A stretch of 64,000 bases of DNA from NCBI GenBank assembly GCA_963730585.1, contig CAVSSL010000014.1, positions 1 to 64,000 of the forward strand, written 5' to 3'. The DNA comes from Pedococcus_A sp963730585 (lineage in GTDB: Bacteria > Actinomycetota > Actinomycetes > Actinomycetales > Dermatophilaceae). The notes beneath the pieces are model-generated. The model searched no databases, was not told the DNA's origin, and was given only the letters and a program-made list of their open reading frames with translations. The translations under genes and the position numbers were made by a program. Below, piece by piece: positions 50,686 through 61,364 of this stretch. How positions within the stretch are numbered: the stretch's first letter is position 1; every line of letters begins with the position of its first letter.

Positions 50686-53057
50686 GCCGCACCCGCCTGC
50701 CCGACACCGCGGTCGCCGCGCTCGCGACCGCCGTCGTCAGCTGGCCGCTGACCACGCTGTTCACGCCGAACACCTGGATCCGGCCGACCATGCTGATGGT
50801 CGCGCTGGTCGCCGCGGCAGGCCTGCTGGGCCGCTGGCTGACGACGTCGAAGACCGGCGTCCTCCTCGTGCAGCTCGTGGCGGTCGTGGTCGGCGCGGGC
50901 TGGCTGTACGGCCGCGGGCACCTCTGGTACGGACTGCCCACCGTCGACATGGTGCTGGCGTTCAACAACCTGCTCGTCGACGCCCGGGAGACGATCCAGA
51001 ACTACTCGGCACCGGCGCCGACGAACCGCGGCATCATCCTCGGCATCGGCCTCGCCCTGGCGTTGACCGCGATGCTCGTCGACCACCTGGCCGTCATGCG
51101 GCGCTCCCCCGCTCTCGCCGGCCTCCCGCTCCTGACCGCCTTCCTCATCTCGGCCTCCAACTCCGGCAGCTCGTTGCACCCGGTGTACTTCGTCATCGCC
51201 GCGGCCGTCTGGCTCGTCATGGTCGGCAGGCAGGGCATCGCCTCCGTGCGGCGGTGGAGCACCACGGCTCCGCTGCAGAGCCGTGGGCGCGGCACCTCCG
51301 ACCGCGACGGGGCGCTGGGGTTCGCCTCCCTCGGGCGCAGCCTGGGCGTGCTGGCGCTGGCGGCTGCCGTCGTCGTGCCCGTCGTCACGCCGCACCTGCC
51401 CACCCGCTACCTCGTCGACGGCCTCGGCCGGGCCACCGACTCCACCGGCTTCAGCGACGGGCAGCTCGGCCTCAACACCACCCTCGACCTGACCCGCAGC
51501 CTCGAGGACCGGTCGCTCTCCCCCGTCCTGTCGTACACCACGACGGCCGCCAGCCCCACGCCCCTGCGAGTCGGGGTCCTCACGACCTACCGCGGCGGCG
51601 AGTGGCGCCCCGACCGCAGTGAGGCGCCGCTGAGCCGACAGCCCGACGTGGCCGTGCCGGACGACATCGCCGACGACGTGCCCCGCAAGCGGTACCGCAT
51701 CAGCGTCGACGGATCGCGGCTCCAGGCGCCGCAGCTCGCGGCGCCCTACCCGCTGGTGGCCGGCGACCTCGACGGCGCCACCTGGGGCGTCGACCCGCAG
51801 ACCCAGGTGCCGCGCACCAACCGGTCGGTGGAGTCCTACACGATGGACTACGTCGACCTCGAGCCGCCGCGGTCGCTGCTGGAGCAGCCGACGACGGACC
51901 GGCTCTCCGACGGCCAGCGCTTCGACGCGCTGCGCCTGGACCGGGAGTCGGCGCCCGCCGTGCAGGCCCTCGCCCGCGAGGTGGTGCCCGAGGGTGCCAC
52001 CCGCATCGCGGCCGCGATGGCCATCCAGGAGCACTTCCGCAGCTCGGCGTACAGCTACTCCCTGCAGCTGTCGGGACCAGTGCGTGACGACGCCGGGCGC
52101 GAGGTGCCCATGGACCCCATCACCCACTTCCTGACGACCCGCACGGGGTACTGCGTGCAGTTCGCCACGGCGATGGTGATGACGGCGCGGGCCAGCGGCA
52201 TCCCCGCACGGATGGCGATCGGCTTCCTGCCCGGCAGCCTGGACAAGGGCATCTACACCGTGCGCGCCGCCGACGCGCACGCGTGGCCCGAGCTCTACTT
52301 CGAGGGCGCCGGGTGGCTGCGGTTCGAGCCGACCCCTGGCTCGCGCAGCGGCCAGGCGCCGCCCTACTCGCTCGAGGAGGTCACGACCCCCGAGACCGAC
52401 CCAACCGCCACCGACGCGCCCACCGTCTCCGCAACATCCGCCCCCCGCCGTGACAACGGCGCCAACGACCCGGGAGCCCAGGACCCGCTCGACGCCTCGG
52501 GTGACAACGGCACCGGTGTGCTGTCCGCGTGGTGGGCCTCGGGACGGCTCACCCTCCTCGGGTGGGTCCTGCTCGGCCTCATCGTGGGAGTCGTCGGCAC
52601 GCTCGCGGTCCCGGTCGCTGCGCGGCTGCGGCACCGGCGACGGCTGCGCGAGGCCCCCGACGACGCGCAGCGCGTCGAGGTGGAGTGGCAGGCCATGGTC
52701 GAGCGGATCGGCGACCTCGGGGTGGTCGCGCCCCGGGGCAGCACACCACGCCAGGCGGGCCGCTTCTACCAGCGGGAGGCCTACCTCGAGGGTCCCGAGA
52801 GCGAGTCGCTGCGGCGGGTGGTCGACACGGTCGAGCGCTCGCGCTACGCCCCGCCCGGCACCACGGTCGTCGACATCCGCGAGGACACCGAACGCGTCGT
52901 GCACGCCGTCTCGGGCGTCCGCCGCCGGCGGGACCGCGTGCGCGCGGTGCTCTGGCCCCAGGACGGCCTGGTCGAGTGGCGCGAGCGCCGCGCCACCGTG
53001 GCCGACCCGGTGCGGCGCGCGTGGGACTCGGTGCGTTCCCGCTTCGACCGCGGCTGA
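50682..53057 (+). CDS. Membrane transglutaminase-like protein (TgpA type)
   Basis: 791 residues. Five to six membrane segments (LATAVVSWPLTTLF, TMLMVALVAAAGLLG, LLVQLVAVVVGAGWLYG, IILGIGLALALTAMLVDHL and others) precede a TgpA-like domain and a transglutaminase core with the Cys motif TRTGYCVQFATAMVMTARASGIPARMAIGFLPG, then the His and Asp regions DAHAWPELYFEGAGWLRFEPTPG. A Pro/Thr-rich linker, a further membrane segment (LLGWVLLGLIVGVVGTLAVPV) and a cytoplasmic DUF4129-like end follow. GTG 50682 overlaps the DUF58 stop. Confidence 0.92.
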   Translation: MSRTRLPDTAVAALATAVVSWPLTTLFTPNTWIRPTMLMVALVAAAGLLGRWLTTSKTGVLLVQLVAVVVGAGWLYGRGHLWYGLPTVDMVLAFNNLLVDARETIQNYSAPAPTNRGIILGIGLALALTAMLVDHLAVMRRSPALAGLPLLTAFLISASNSGSSLHPVYFVIAAAVWLVMVGRQGIASVRRWSTTAPLQSRGRGTSDRDGALGFASLGRSLGVLALAAAVVVPVVTPHLPTRYLVDGLGRATDSTGFSDGQLGLNTTLDLTRSLEDRSLSPVLSYTTTAASPTPLRVGVLTTYRGGEWRPDRSEAPLSRQPDVAVPDDIADDVPRKRYRISVDGSRLQAPQLAAPYPLVAGDLDGATWGVDPQTQVPRTNRSVESYTMDYVDLEPPRSLLEQPTTDRLSDGQRFDALRLDRESAPAVQALAREVVPEGATRIAAAMAIQEHFRSSAYSYSLQLSGPVRDDAGREVPMDPITHFLTTRTGYCVQFATAMVMTARASGIPARMAIGFLPGSLDKGIYTVRAADAHAWPELYFEGAGWLRFEPTPGSRSGQAPPYSLEEVTTPETDPTATDAPTVSATSAPRRDNGANDPGAQDPLDASGDNGTGVLSAWWASGRLTLLGWVLLGLIVGVVGTLAVPVAARLRHRRRLREAPDDAQRVEVEWQAMVERIGDLGVVAPRGSTPRQAGRFYQREAYLEGPESESLRRVVDTVERSRYAPPGTTVVDIREDTERVVHAVSGVRRRRDRVRAVLWPQDGLVEWRERRATVADPVRRAWDSVRSRFDRG

Positions 53058-53067
53058 CAGCTCTGGT

Positions 53068-54673
53068 TCAGAAGATCGCGTTCAGGCCGTTCCAGCCGCT
53101 GCCGACCTGCACCCGCGCGCGCCACGTGCCGCCTGCGGTGCGGGTGTACAGCCAGAGCAGGCCAGCCTTGTCGCGAGCCACCACGTCGGGGATGCGGTCG
53201 CCGTCGAGGTCGCCCGGGCCCATGACCGCGGTCATGCCGTTCCAGCCGGTGCCGACGCGCACCGCCGGCTTCCAGCCACCCCGGCCGTTGCCCGGGTAGA
53301 GCCACAGGTCACCGGTCGATGCCCGCCGCGCCAGGACGTCGGCGGCACCGTCGCCGTCGAAGTCCCCCGGCCCGACCAGGGCGTTGAACACGTTCCAGCC
53401 GGTGCCGACCCGCACGCGGGGCAGCCAGGCGCCCCGGCCGTTGCCCGGGTAGAGCCACAGGTGGCCGGTGGACCGCTCCCGCGCCAGCACGTCGACCCGT
53501 TGGTCGCCGGTGAAGTCGCCCGGGCCCGACGACGCCGTTGAACACGTTCCAGCCGGTGCCGACCCGCACCCGCGGCAGCCACCCACCCCGCCCGTCACCC
53601 CGGTAGAGCCACAGGTCGCCGGTGGACGACTCGCGCGCCAGCACGTCGAGGGTGCCGTTGCCGTCGAAGTCACCGGGCGTCTCGAGGGCGCCCAGCCCGT
53701 TCCACCCGGAGCCGATGCGTACTCCGGCCGCCAGGCGGCCGGTGACGGTGCCGGCATACAGGCGCAGCTCACCCGAGGAGGTCACCCGCGCGAGGACGTC
53801 ACCGACCCAGTCCCCGTTGAAGTCGGCGGTGGACGCCGACAGGGTCGAGGCAGGCACGGCCAGCGGGGTGAAGGCGTACGGCTCGCAGGTGCGGTCGTAG
53901 TCGCGCACGTCGTCGTACCACTGCGAGAGGAGGACCCGGCCGCCCGAGAAGCTCGCCTGCGTGCAGCGGTCGAGGGCCTCGGTCGGGTAGTCGAGCCGAC
54001 CGGCCGTCGCCCACACCGGCACGCCCGGCACCCACCAGGAGCCGGTGATGGCCTGCCAGCCCGCGGCATACGAGTAGAGGCCGTAGGCCACACCCGCGTC
54101 GCGCAACCCCCGCATGAGGCCCTCGAGCACGAACCGGTTCTCGCGGCGCTGGGCCGCCGTGTCGTCGGGCCACGGCTGGGTGGCCCGCGGCTCGACGTCG
54201 ATCCACACCACGGGAGGGTCGAAGCCCACCCGGGCCAGGCTCTGCAGCGCGAAGACCGCCTCGGCGTAGCCGACGTTGGACAGCTGGCCCGCCCGCGTGC
54301 TCGCGCTCCACGGCCCGCGCGTCCGGTAGGTGCTCAGCTGGGCCGTGGTCGGGAAGGCCGCGATCGTGTAGGCGTGCGCCGGCTTCGCGTGCTCCTCGAC
54401 CCACGCGACCTGGTCGGCCAGGCAGGGGTTCTCGGTGAAGGGCAGGCTCTTCGTGAGTCCCACGACGACGAACGCCGTGGTGGTGGGCGGCATCGGCAGG
54501 CCCAGGCCGTCGACCTCCTCGGGGCACTGCGGCCAGGAGACGTCGTGACCGAACATCGGCGCCGCAGCGGCCGGGGCGGCGGCCGTGAGCACGGCGACGA
54601 GGAGCGACAGCACGGCAACCCACACGCCCCACAGGTGACGGCGCGACCGCCGCCCAGCCACACGCCCCGACAT
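53068..54673 (-). pseudogene. Secreted DUF1906 glycoside-hydrolase-like protein with FG-GAP repeats, frameshifted
   Basis: The signal peptide is basic RRSRRHLWGVWVAVLSLLVAVL ending AAAAPAAAA. The DUF1906 (Rv2525c-like, TIM-barrel) domain starts PMFGHDVSWPQCPEEV and holds VVWIDVEPRA. Five FG-GAP/VCBS-type repeats of about 53 residues follow (for example GPGDFDGDGAADVLARRASTGDLWLYPGNG). One extra G in the run near 53528 breaks the frame: the first frame ends at 53309, and the last 3.5 repeats lie one base out of frame. Repaired, it would have about 534 residues. ATG 54673 with AAGGTGG upstream is preferred to 54694. Real decay or a homopolymer base-call error are both possible. Confidence 0.85.
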
Positions 54674-54762
54674 GGCAACCACCTTCGACGCCACTCACTG
54701 CGTCACCACCAGCAGACCCTGCCCCGACCGGAGCCGCCAGGGCCGCAGGTCCCGTCACGCGC

Positions 54763-54799
54763 GAAGGGGCCCGAGGACGCGTCGTCCTCGGGCCCCTTC
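54763..54799 (-). terminator. sigA terminator
   Basis: gaaggggcccgaggac (54763-54778) pairs over 16 bases with gtcctcgggccccttc (54784-54799), with a five-base loop, about 120 bases past the sigA stop. A single GTATGCCG motif follows at 54812. Confidence 0.75.
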
Positions 54800-54920
54800 A
54801 GGCACAAGCCGGTATGCCGCGTGAGCGGCTGGCGCAGCTCAGTCGAGCTACTTCGGACTGACTCCTTGGGGCTCCGGGCCTCCCTCGCTGGCGCTCGGTC
54901 GGGTCCTCACCCCGGCGTCG

Positions 54921-56588
<1,668 letters not shown>

Positions 56589-56733
56589 GGACTACCTTTC
56601 GTCGCGGACAGAGCAGCGCACGCCATCAGGGCCGAAGCGCACGACCATGACAACAACGGTGGGGGCGGAAGTATTCACGACAACCGGCTCCTAGGGCCTT
56701 CGAACGACCTGCTCGCCGGTGTGCGTAGGTGAC

Positions 56734-56739
56734 ATTGTA
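56734..56739 (-). promoter_or_regulatory. -10 element TACAAT of sigA
   Basis: TACAAT on the minus strand, in an A+T-richer stretch about 145 bases upstream of the sigA start. No canonical -35 is visible. Confidence 0.5.
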
Positions 56740-56849
56740 AAACGAGACGGGCCCTGCTCTCGCACCGGAGCCGCAAAACGCCCCCGGGACAGCCCCGTCA
56801 CGGGCGCTCCCAGGGGCATCTCGGCCGACAGCAGCCGACCTCAGCGGGC

Positions 56850-57257
56850 TCAGGCCTCGGCTTCGGCCTTGACCGCGAGGACGGGGCAGGACGCGTCGAG
56901 CAGGATGCGCTGGGCGTTCGAGCCCAGGATCAGCTTGCCCACCGGCGTGCGGCGACGGAGTCCGATGACGATGAAGTCGGCCGCGACCTCCTCGGCCACC
57001 GCGATGAGGTCCTCGGCGGGCTCGTTGCCGCGGACCAGCTGCCGCACCTCGTGCTCGATCCCGACCTCGTCGAGCTCACGCTGGACGTTCTGGAGCTCCT
57101 TCTCGAACCGTTCCGCTTCCTTGCCGTCGTAGTCCTTGCCCCCGCGGTTGGAGTTGATGACGATCAGCTTCGTCTTGCGGAGCAGGGACTCGTCGGCGGC
57201 GCGACGAAGAGCTGCGCGACCTTCCTTCGTAGGCACATAACCCACAACGATGGCCAC
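56850..57257 (-). CDS. Universal stress protein
   Basis: 135 residues of the UspA fold: MAIVVGYVPTKEGRAALRRAADE at the start and the ATP-binding loop GLRRRTPVGKLILGSNAQRILLDASCPVLAV at the end (GX2GX9G(S/N) form). Such proteins bind ATP and modulate stress survival. It is a single-domain form, 53 bases after the metX stop, with GGAGG eleven bases upstream of the ATG. Confidence 0.92.
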   Translation of the reverse strand: MAIVVGYVPTKEGRAALRRAADESLLRKTKLIVINSNRGGKDYDGKEAERFEKELQNVQRELDEVGIEHEVRQLVRGNEPAEDLIAVAEEVAADFIVIGLRRRTPVGKLILGSNAQRILLDASCPVLAVKAEAEA

Positions 57258-57310
57258 TGGAACCTCCTTGTTCGACGTCCGGGCTGCTTGGCGTGCCCGG
57301 TGCGCAGACG

Positions 57311-58465
57311 CTATCGGATTTCCTCAGCCTCGGCCGGTCGCGCAACGGCTCGGCGCAGGATGGTTCCGACCTGCTCGGTCTCGATGAGGAAACCGTCGTG
57401 GCCGTGCGGGGAGGTGATGGTGAAGTGCTCGGCCCGCGGAGCTGCCGCCGCGAGCTCCTCGGACAGCCTCGGCGGGTACAGCCGGTCGGAGTCGACGCTC
57501 GCGACCACGAGGCGGCCGGAGATGCGGCGGAGCGCCGACGTCACGCCCCCACGGTCGCGCCCGACGTCGTGGGAGTTCATCGCCTCCGTCAGCACGAGGT
57601 AGGAGTTGGCGTCGAACCGTCCGGCGATCTTGCCCGCGTGGTGGTCGAGGTAGCTCTCGACGGCGTAGCGCCCGCCGCCACCCAGGGGCTGCTCGGCACC
57701 CTGCGGCAACCGGCCGAACCGCTCGTGCAGCTCGAGCTCGCTGCGGTAGGTGACGTGGGCGATCCTCCGGGCGATGCCCAGGCCCTCCTCCGGACCGGTG
57801 CCGTGCTGGTAGTAGTCGCCACCGTGGAACGCCGGATCGCTGCGGATGGCCAGCAGCTGCGGCTGGCACCAGGCGATCTGCTCCGCCGTGGCGTAGGCGG
57901 TGGAGGCCAGGACGATGGCGGTGTCGACCCGCTCGGGGTGCGTGACGGCCCACTCCAGCGACCGCATGCCGCCCATCGAGCCGCCCAGGACGGCGCTCCA
58001 CCGCTGGATGCCCAGCAGGTCGGCCAGCCGGGCCTCGACCGCCACCTGGTCACGGATGGTCACGAAGGGGAACCGGCTGCCCCACGGACGGCCGTCGGGC
58101 GCCGTCGAGGCGGGGCCGGTCGTGCCCTGGCAGCCGCCGAGGACGTTGGCGGCGACGATGAAGTGGGTGTCGGTGTCGAAGGGGCACCCGGGGCCGATGA
58201 GCCCGTCCCACCAGCCCGGCGTCGCGTGGCCGCGGCCGGCCGGCCCGGAGACGTGGCTGTCGCCGGTGAGGGCGTGCTCGACGAGGATGGCGTTGTCGCG
58301 GGCCTCGTTGAGGCGGCCCCACGTCTCGTAGGCGACGGTGACGTCGGGAAGGCGCCCGCCGGCCTCGAGCTCGACCGCCCCGACCGAGACGAACCGCCGG
58401 TCCCCCACCGGGTCGCCCTCACGCCAGGCACCCGTGGAGAGGCGAGGGCTCGACGTGGTCGTCAT
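57311..58465 (-). CDS. metX: Homoserine O-acetyltransferase
   Basis: 384 residues, alpha/beta-hydrolase fold. VAYETWGRLNEARDNAILVEHALTGDSHV is the family start, the nucleophile is Ser163 in GGSMGGMRSLEWA, and the His is in SPHGHDGFLIE. It acetylates homoserine for methionine synthesis. A SAM-IV riboswitch lies in its leader, so methionine/SAM supply controls it. The usual partner metY is not next to it. AGGAG is six bases before the ATG. Confidence 0.94.
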   Translation of the reverse strand: MTTTSSPRLSTGAWREGDPVGDRRFVSVGAVELEAGGRLPDVTVAYETWGRLNEARDNAILVEHALTGDSHVSGPAGRGHATPGWWDGLIGPGCPFDTDTHFIVAANVLGGCQGTTGPASTAPDGRPWGSRFPFVTIRDQVAVEARLADLLGIQRWSAVLGGSMGGMRSLEWAVTHPERVDTAIVLASTAYATAEQIAWCQPQLLAIRSDPAFHGGDYYQHGTGPEEGLGIARRIAHVTYRSELELHERFGRLPQGAEQPLGGGGRYAVESYLDHHAGKIAGRFDANSYLVLTEAMNSHDVGRDRGGVTSALRRISGRLVVASVDSDRLYPPRLSEELAAAAPRAEHFTITSPHGHDGFLIETEQVGTILRRAVARPAEAEEIR

Positions 58466-58509
58466 GGTGAAAGGCTCCTGTGGTCGCGCTTGCCACGACG
58501 TCGAGCCGC

Positions 58510-58597
58510 GGCCCGGTCCTCACCCGGGGCACCCCACCGCGAGGAGGGTTGCCGTCCAGCGAGCCGGGGCTTCGCGCTGGAACTCGTGACCTTGGCG
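58510..58597 (-). ncRNA. SAM-IV riboswitch
   Basis: Read on the minus strand, the leader has the successive SAM-IV elements GGTCACGAG, CCAGCG, AAGCCCCGGCT, CGCTGG, CGGCAACCCTCC, CGCGGTGGGGTGCCCCGGGTGA and GGACC, matching the SAM-IV consensus core order (a pseudoknot form restricted to Actinobacteria). It ends about 45 bases before the metX start, placing the control region over the ribosome-binding site. Confidence 0.85.
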
Positions 58598-58679
58598 ACC
58601 AGCATAAAGCGGGCCCGTTGTCCACTCCTCCCCTGTCCGATCTCTGGACGGCGCCGGCTTCACTGCCACCGCCCAGCCG

Positions 58680-59732
58680 TCACGCCGTCTCGCGCGGGCG
58701 GATGGCGAGGTCGACCATCGTGCCCAGCAGTCGGGCCAGCCGGTAGCCGGGCTCGACGTCGAGGGCCCGCTCGAGGGCCACCCTGCTCAGGGCGCCGTCA
58801 CCGAGCCACCAGGCGAGGTTGGCCAGCACGGTCAGGGCGGGCGCCGCGTGCTCGTCGGGCAGCATCCGGCACAGCTCGACCAGCCGGCCCTGCAGCCGCC
58901 GCCCGGCGACGGCACGCTCGGCGCTCACCGGGCCACCCGCCCACGACGCCGGCGGCAGGCAGCTGCGCAGCTGGTCGACCAGGTCGTCATCCAGCGCCTC
59001 CACGGGAAGCACCCCCGGGCACAGCCAGCCGATCAACCCGTCACGCAGCTCGAGGTCGCGCAGCGAGAGCGCGAGGTCGGCCAGCTCCTCCGGTGCCAAG
59101 CCGCCAAGCGGTGGGCGGCCGGCCGAGACGTCGCACACGACCGCCCACCGCGACAGCTGGCGGAGCCGGCGCACCGCTTGGTCGTGCGGCCCGATCGACC
59201 GGGGCGAGAGGTCCACCGCGGCCGCGACCTCGGCGCAGCGCCCGGGCTCGGGGTCGAGCTGGCGCCCCAACGCGTCGCGGTCGGGCACCGGCGCCATCTC
59301 GAGGGCCACGAAGTCGGCCACCGCCGGCGTCTCGTGCGGCGACGGCAACGGCGTTCCCTCCTCGGGGCAGCACCCGGTGGCGCAGTCGGGCGCGAACCAC
59401 CGCCCGTCGCGCACCACCAACCGGTCGAGCACGTCGATGCCCCGGTCCCTCAGGGCCCCGTCGAGGGCGTCGAGCACGGGCACCGCAGGCAGCCGGCACG
59501 ACTCGTAGCCCACCAGCAGGACGGCGCTGGGCCGCTCCCGGACGAGCGCCGGCAGGAGTGCCGCCACCGCCGCGTCGACCTCGTCCTCCGGCGGCAGGTC
59601 GAGCCGCTGCACGAGGCCGACGGCGCGGCCTGCGAGCGCGACCACGACCACCGCCTCGTCCGGGTGGTAGCCGAGCTGGAACGGAAGGGCGGCCAGGATG
59701 TCGGCGGGGCCGCGCAGCCGGATCGGGTTCAT
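58680..59732 (-). CDS. DUF4192 domain protein
   Basis: 350 residues. The opening RLRGPADILAALPFQLGYHPDEAVVVVAL is the DUF4192 signature common to Actinobacteria. Mid-protein it has VRDGRWFAPDCATGCCPEEGTPLPSP, and the C-terminal half is helical (ALDVEPGYRLARLLGTMVD), resembling a tetratricopeptide-like end. The function is unknown. It is separate from metX by a 215-base leader containing the riboswitch. Confidence 0.9.
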   Translation of the reverse strand: MNPIRLRGPADILAALPFQLGYHPDEAVVVVALAGRAVGLVQRLDLPPEDEVDAAVAALLPALVRERPSAVLLVGYESCRLPAVPVLDALDGALRDRGIDVLDRLVVRDGRWFAPDCATGCCPEEGTPLPSPHETPAVADFVALEMAPVPDRDALGRQLDPEPGRCAEVAAAVDLSPRSIGPHDQAVRRLRQLSRWAVVCDVSAGRPPLGGLAPEELADLALSLRDLELRDGLIGWLCPGVLPVEALDDDLVDQLRSCLPPASWAGGPVSAERAVAGRRLQGRLVELCRMLPDEHAAPALTVLANLAWWLGDGALSRVALERALDVEPGYRLARLLGTMVDLAIRPRETA

Positions 59733-59805
59733 GCCCCCACGGTGGTGGGGTCGGCGAGGTCGAGGGAGGGCTCACCCGGAGCCTGTGCACCGCGTGACGA
59801 CGCGA

Positions 59806-59838
59806 AGGCCCCCTGTGCACAACGGCAGCAGGGGGCCT
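59806..59838 (-). terminator. Terminator downstream of the DUF1232 gene
   Basis: aggccccctg (59806-59815) pairs with cagggggcct (59829-59838), a 10-bp stem with a 13-base loop, 40 bases past the DUF1232 stop. Confidence 0.6.
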
Positions 59839-59878
59839 CGGGCACCAGGGAGCATGGCTCGCCGGGTCGGCTACCGCC

Positions 59879-60331
59879 TCAGCGGATGACCTCGCCCGGC
59901 ACGGTCTCGGCGCGCGAGGCCGAGCCGCGCGGCGCCGCACCGGTGTCGCGGAAACCCTGCTGGCCAGAACCCTGCGGACCTGCGCCCTGCGGATCTGCGC
60001 CCTGGGCACCCCGCTCCCACGCGAGGAACGCGTCGGTCTCGTTCACGACCGTCGCGGCGATCCACGTGACCACCATCGCGTCGTCGGCGAGGCCGAACAG
60101 GGTCAGGAACGCCTCCGGCACGAGGTCGACCGGCGACAGCACGTAGGCGGCCGCTGCAGCGACCAGGAACAGCTTCCCGGTCGTGGTGCCGCGGTACTCG
60201 CCGCGCAGCGTGGCGCGCAGCAGGCGCGGAAGGGCGGACAGCCGCTCCCCCATGCCGGGCCCACCGGGCCGGACGGCGGAGCGCAGGGCGGTGGCGAGGG
60301 TGCGGAACACTCCCCAGCGGGACATGGCCAT
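59879..60331 (-). CDS. DUF1232 (YkvA-like) membrane protein
   Basis: 150 residues. The DUF1232 core is KLFLVAAAAAYVLSPVDLVPEAFLTLFGLADDAMVV, with the characteristic SPVDLVPE motif in the membrane segment. The C-terminal tail is Gly/Gln/Ser-rich (GADPQGAGPQGSGQQGF). The function is unknown. GGGAGA before ATG 60331 (or ATG 60325) sets the start; the frame open further upstream to 60628 has no similarity. Confidence 0.85.
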   Translation of the reverse strand: MAMSRWGVFRTLATALRSAVRPGGPGMGERLSALPRLLRATLRGEYRGTTTGKLFLVAAAAAYVLSPVDLVPEAFLTLFGLADDAMVVTWIAATVVNETDAFLAWERGAQGADPQGAGPQGSGQQGFRDTGAAPRGSASRAETVPGEVIR

Positions 60332-60481
60332 CGGTGATCTCCCATCGTCCGGGCACATTCGGCCGAACACGTTTCCAACGTCCGAGCCGTTGCCACCATT
60401 CCCGAGGGGCGCGGCGCCCGGCCACCCGGGGCCCGGACCCGGCCCGGGCCACGCGCACGCGCACGCGCACGCCCAGACAGA

Positions 60482-60519
60482 CGGTATGCCGCCCGCTCGG
60501 GTGAGCGGGCGGCATACCG
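60482..60519 (-). terminator. EcsC terminator built from inverted GTATGCCG motifs
   Basis: cggtatgccgcccgctc (60482-60498) and its complement (60503-60519) form a perfect 17-bp stem with a gggt loop, just past the EcsC stop at 60546. Both arms carry the 8-mer (60484-60491 plus, 60510-60517 minus). Confidence 0.8.
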
Positions 60520-60545
60520 GAACGTCGTGGCCGGGAACGGACGGG

Positions 60546-61292
60546 TCAGATGCCTCGGCTGCGTCGCGGGAACTCATGACGGGCCGCGTCGGCGATCCGC
60601 TTGAGGAGGAACGCGTCGAGGCCGGCACCCACGGCGCCGCCCACGAGGGGCACGGCCTTGCCGACCCGGACGAGCGCCTTCTTGCCGATCTGGCTGATGA
60701 GGCGGAAGGCCACCGCCTTGTTGACGACCATCAGGGCCGGCCCGGGAAGGCGCTGCGCGGCGAGGTTGGAGAGCCGCCCGGTGGTGGCGACGCCGGCCTT
60801 CTTGAGGAGGTCGTCGGAGTCGGCGCCGACGAGCGTCAGCAGCACGGCCGAGCGGATCTCCGGCTGCCGGATGTCGTAGCCGCGGGCGGAGGCGACGGCC
60901 GCCACCATGCGTGTGGCCACCAGGTAGAACTCGACGACGTTGGCCGGCAGCGCGACCGGCAGGGTGACGAACCCGCCCAGACCCGTCGCGAAGCCGCCGG
61001 CGGCCGCGAGCTTGAGGTGCTGGGAGACGATCGCGTCGATCGCCTGCTCGCTGTCCGGGTGGTTGGACAGCGCGATGTCGGCGACCTGCTGGGCCGAGTG
61101 GAACGGGCCCCTGCCGTCGATGCCGGTGTCGAGGACCGTCTCGATCACCCGCACCACGCCGTTGCCCAGCGCGCCGTGGTCCTCGGGTCCGGCGCTGGCC
61201 TGCTCGAGGGCCGACTGCCGCTTGGCGGCGGCTGTCTTGGCGGCGGATGTCGTGTCCATGTCCTTGCTTCTGTCCATGTCGAGAATGCCCAT
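60546..61292 (-). CDS. EcsC family protein
   Basis: 248 residues. The core ALPANVVEFYLVATRMVAAVASARGYDIRQPEIRSAVLLTLVGADSDDLLKKAG with glycine-rich amphipathic helices is typical of EcsC-family membrane-associated proteins; HLKLAAAGGFATGLGGFVTLPVALP precedes it. The function is unknown. GAGAGGG lies upstream of ATG 61292. Confidence 0.85.
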   Translation of the reverse strand: MGILDMDRSKDMDTTSAAKTAAAKRQSALEQASAGPEDHGALGNGVVRVIETVLDTGIDGRGPFHSAQQVADIALSNHPDSEQAIDAIVSQHLKLAAAGGFATGLGGFVTLPVALPANVVEFYLVATRMVAAVASARGYDIRQPEIRSAVLLTLVGADSDDLLKKAGVATTGRLSNLAAQRLPGPALMVVNKAVAFRLISQIGKKALVRVGKAVPLVGGAVGAGLDAFLLKRIADAARHEFPRRSRGI

Positions 61293-61352
61293 GTTCGCCC
61301 TCTCTCGTGACGGTGCGCCCATCCTGCCACGGGGCTTCCGGACCTGCCGGTT

Positions 61353-61358
61353 TATCGT
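61353..61358 (+). promoter_or_regulatory. -10 element TATCGT, leaderless rhodanese gene
   Basis: TATCGT lies six bases before ATG 61365, with no Shine-Dalgarno between. Confidence 0.5.
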
Positions 61359-61364
61359 TGGCGC

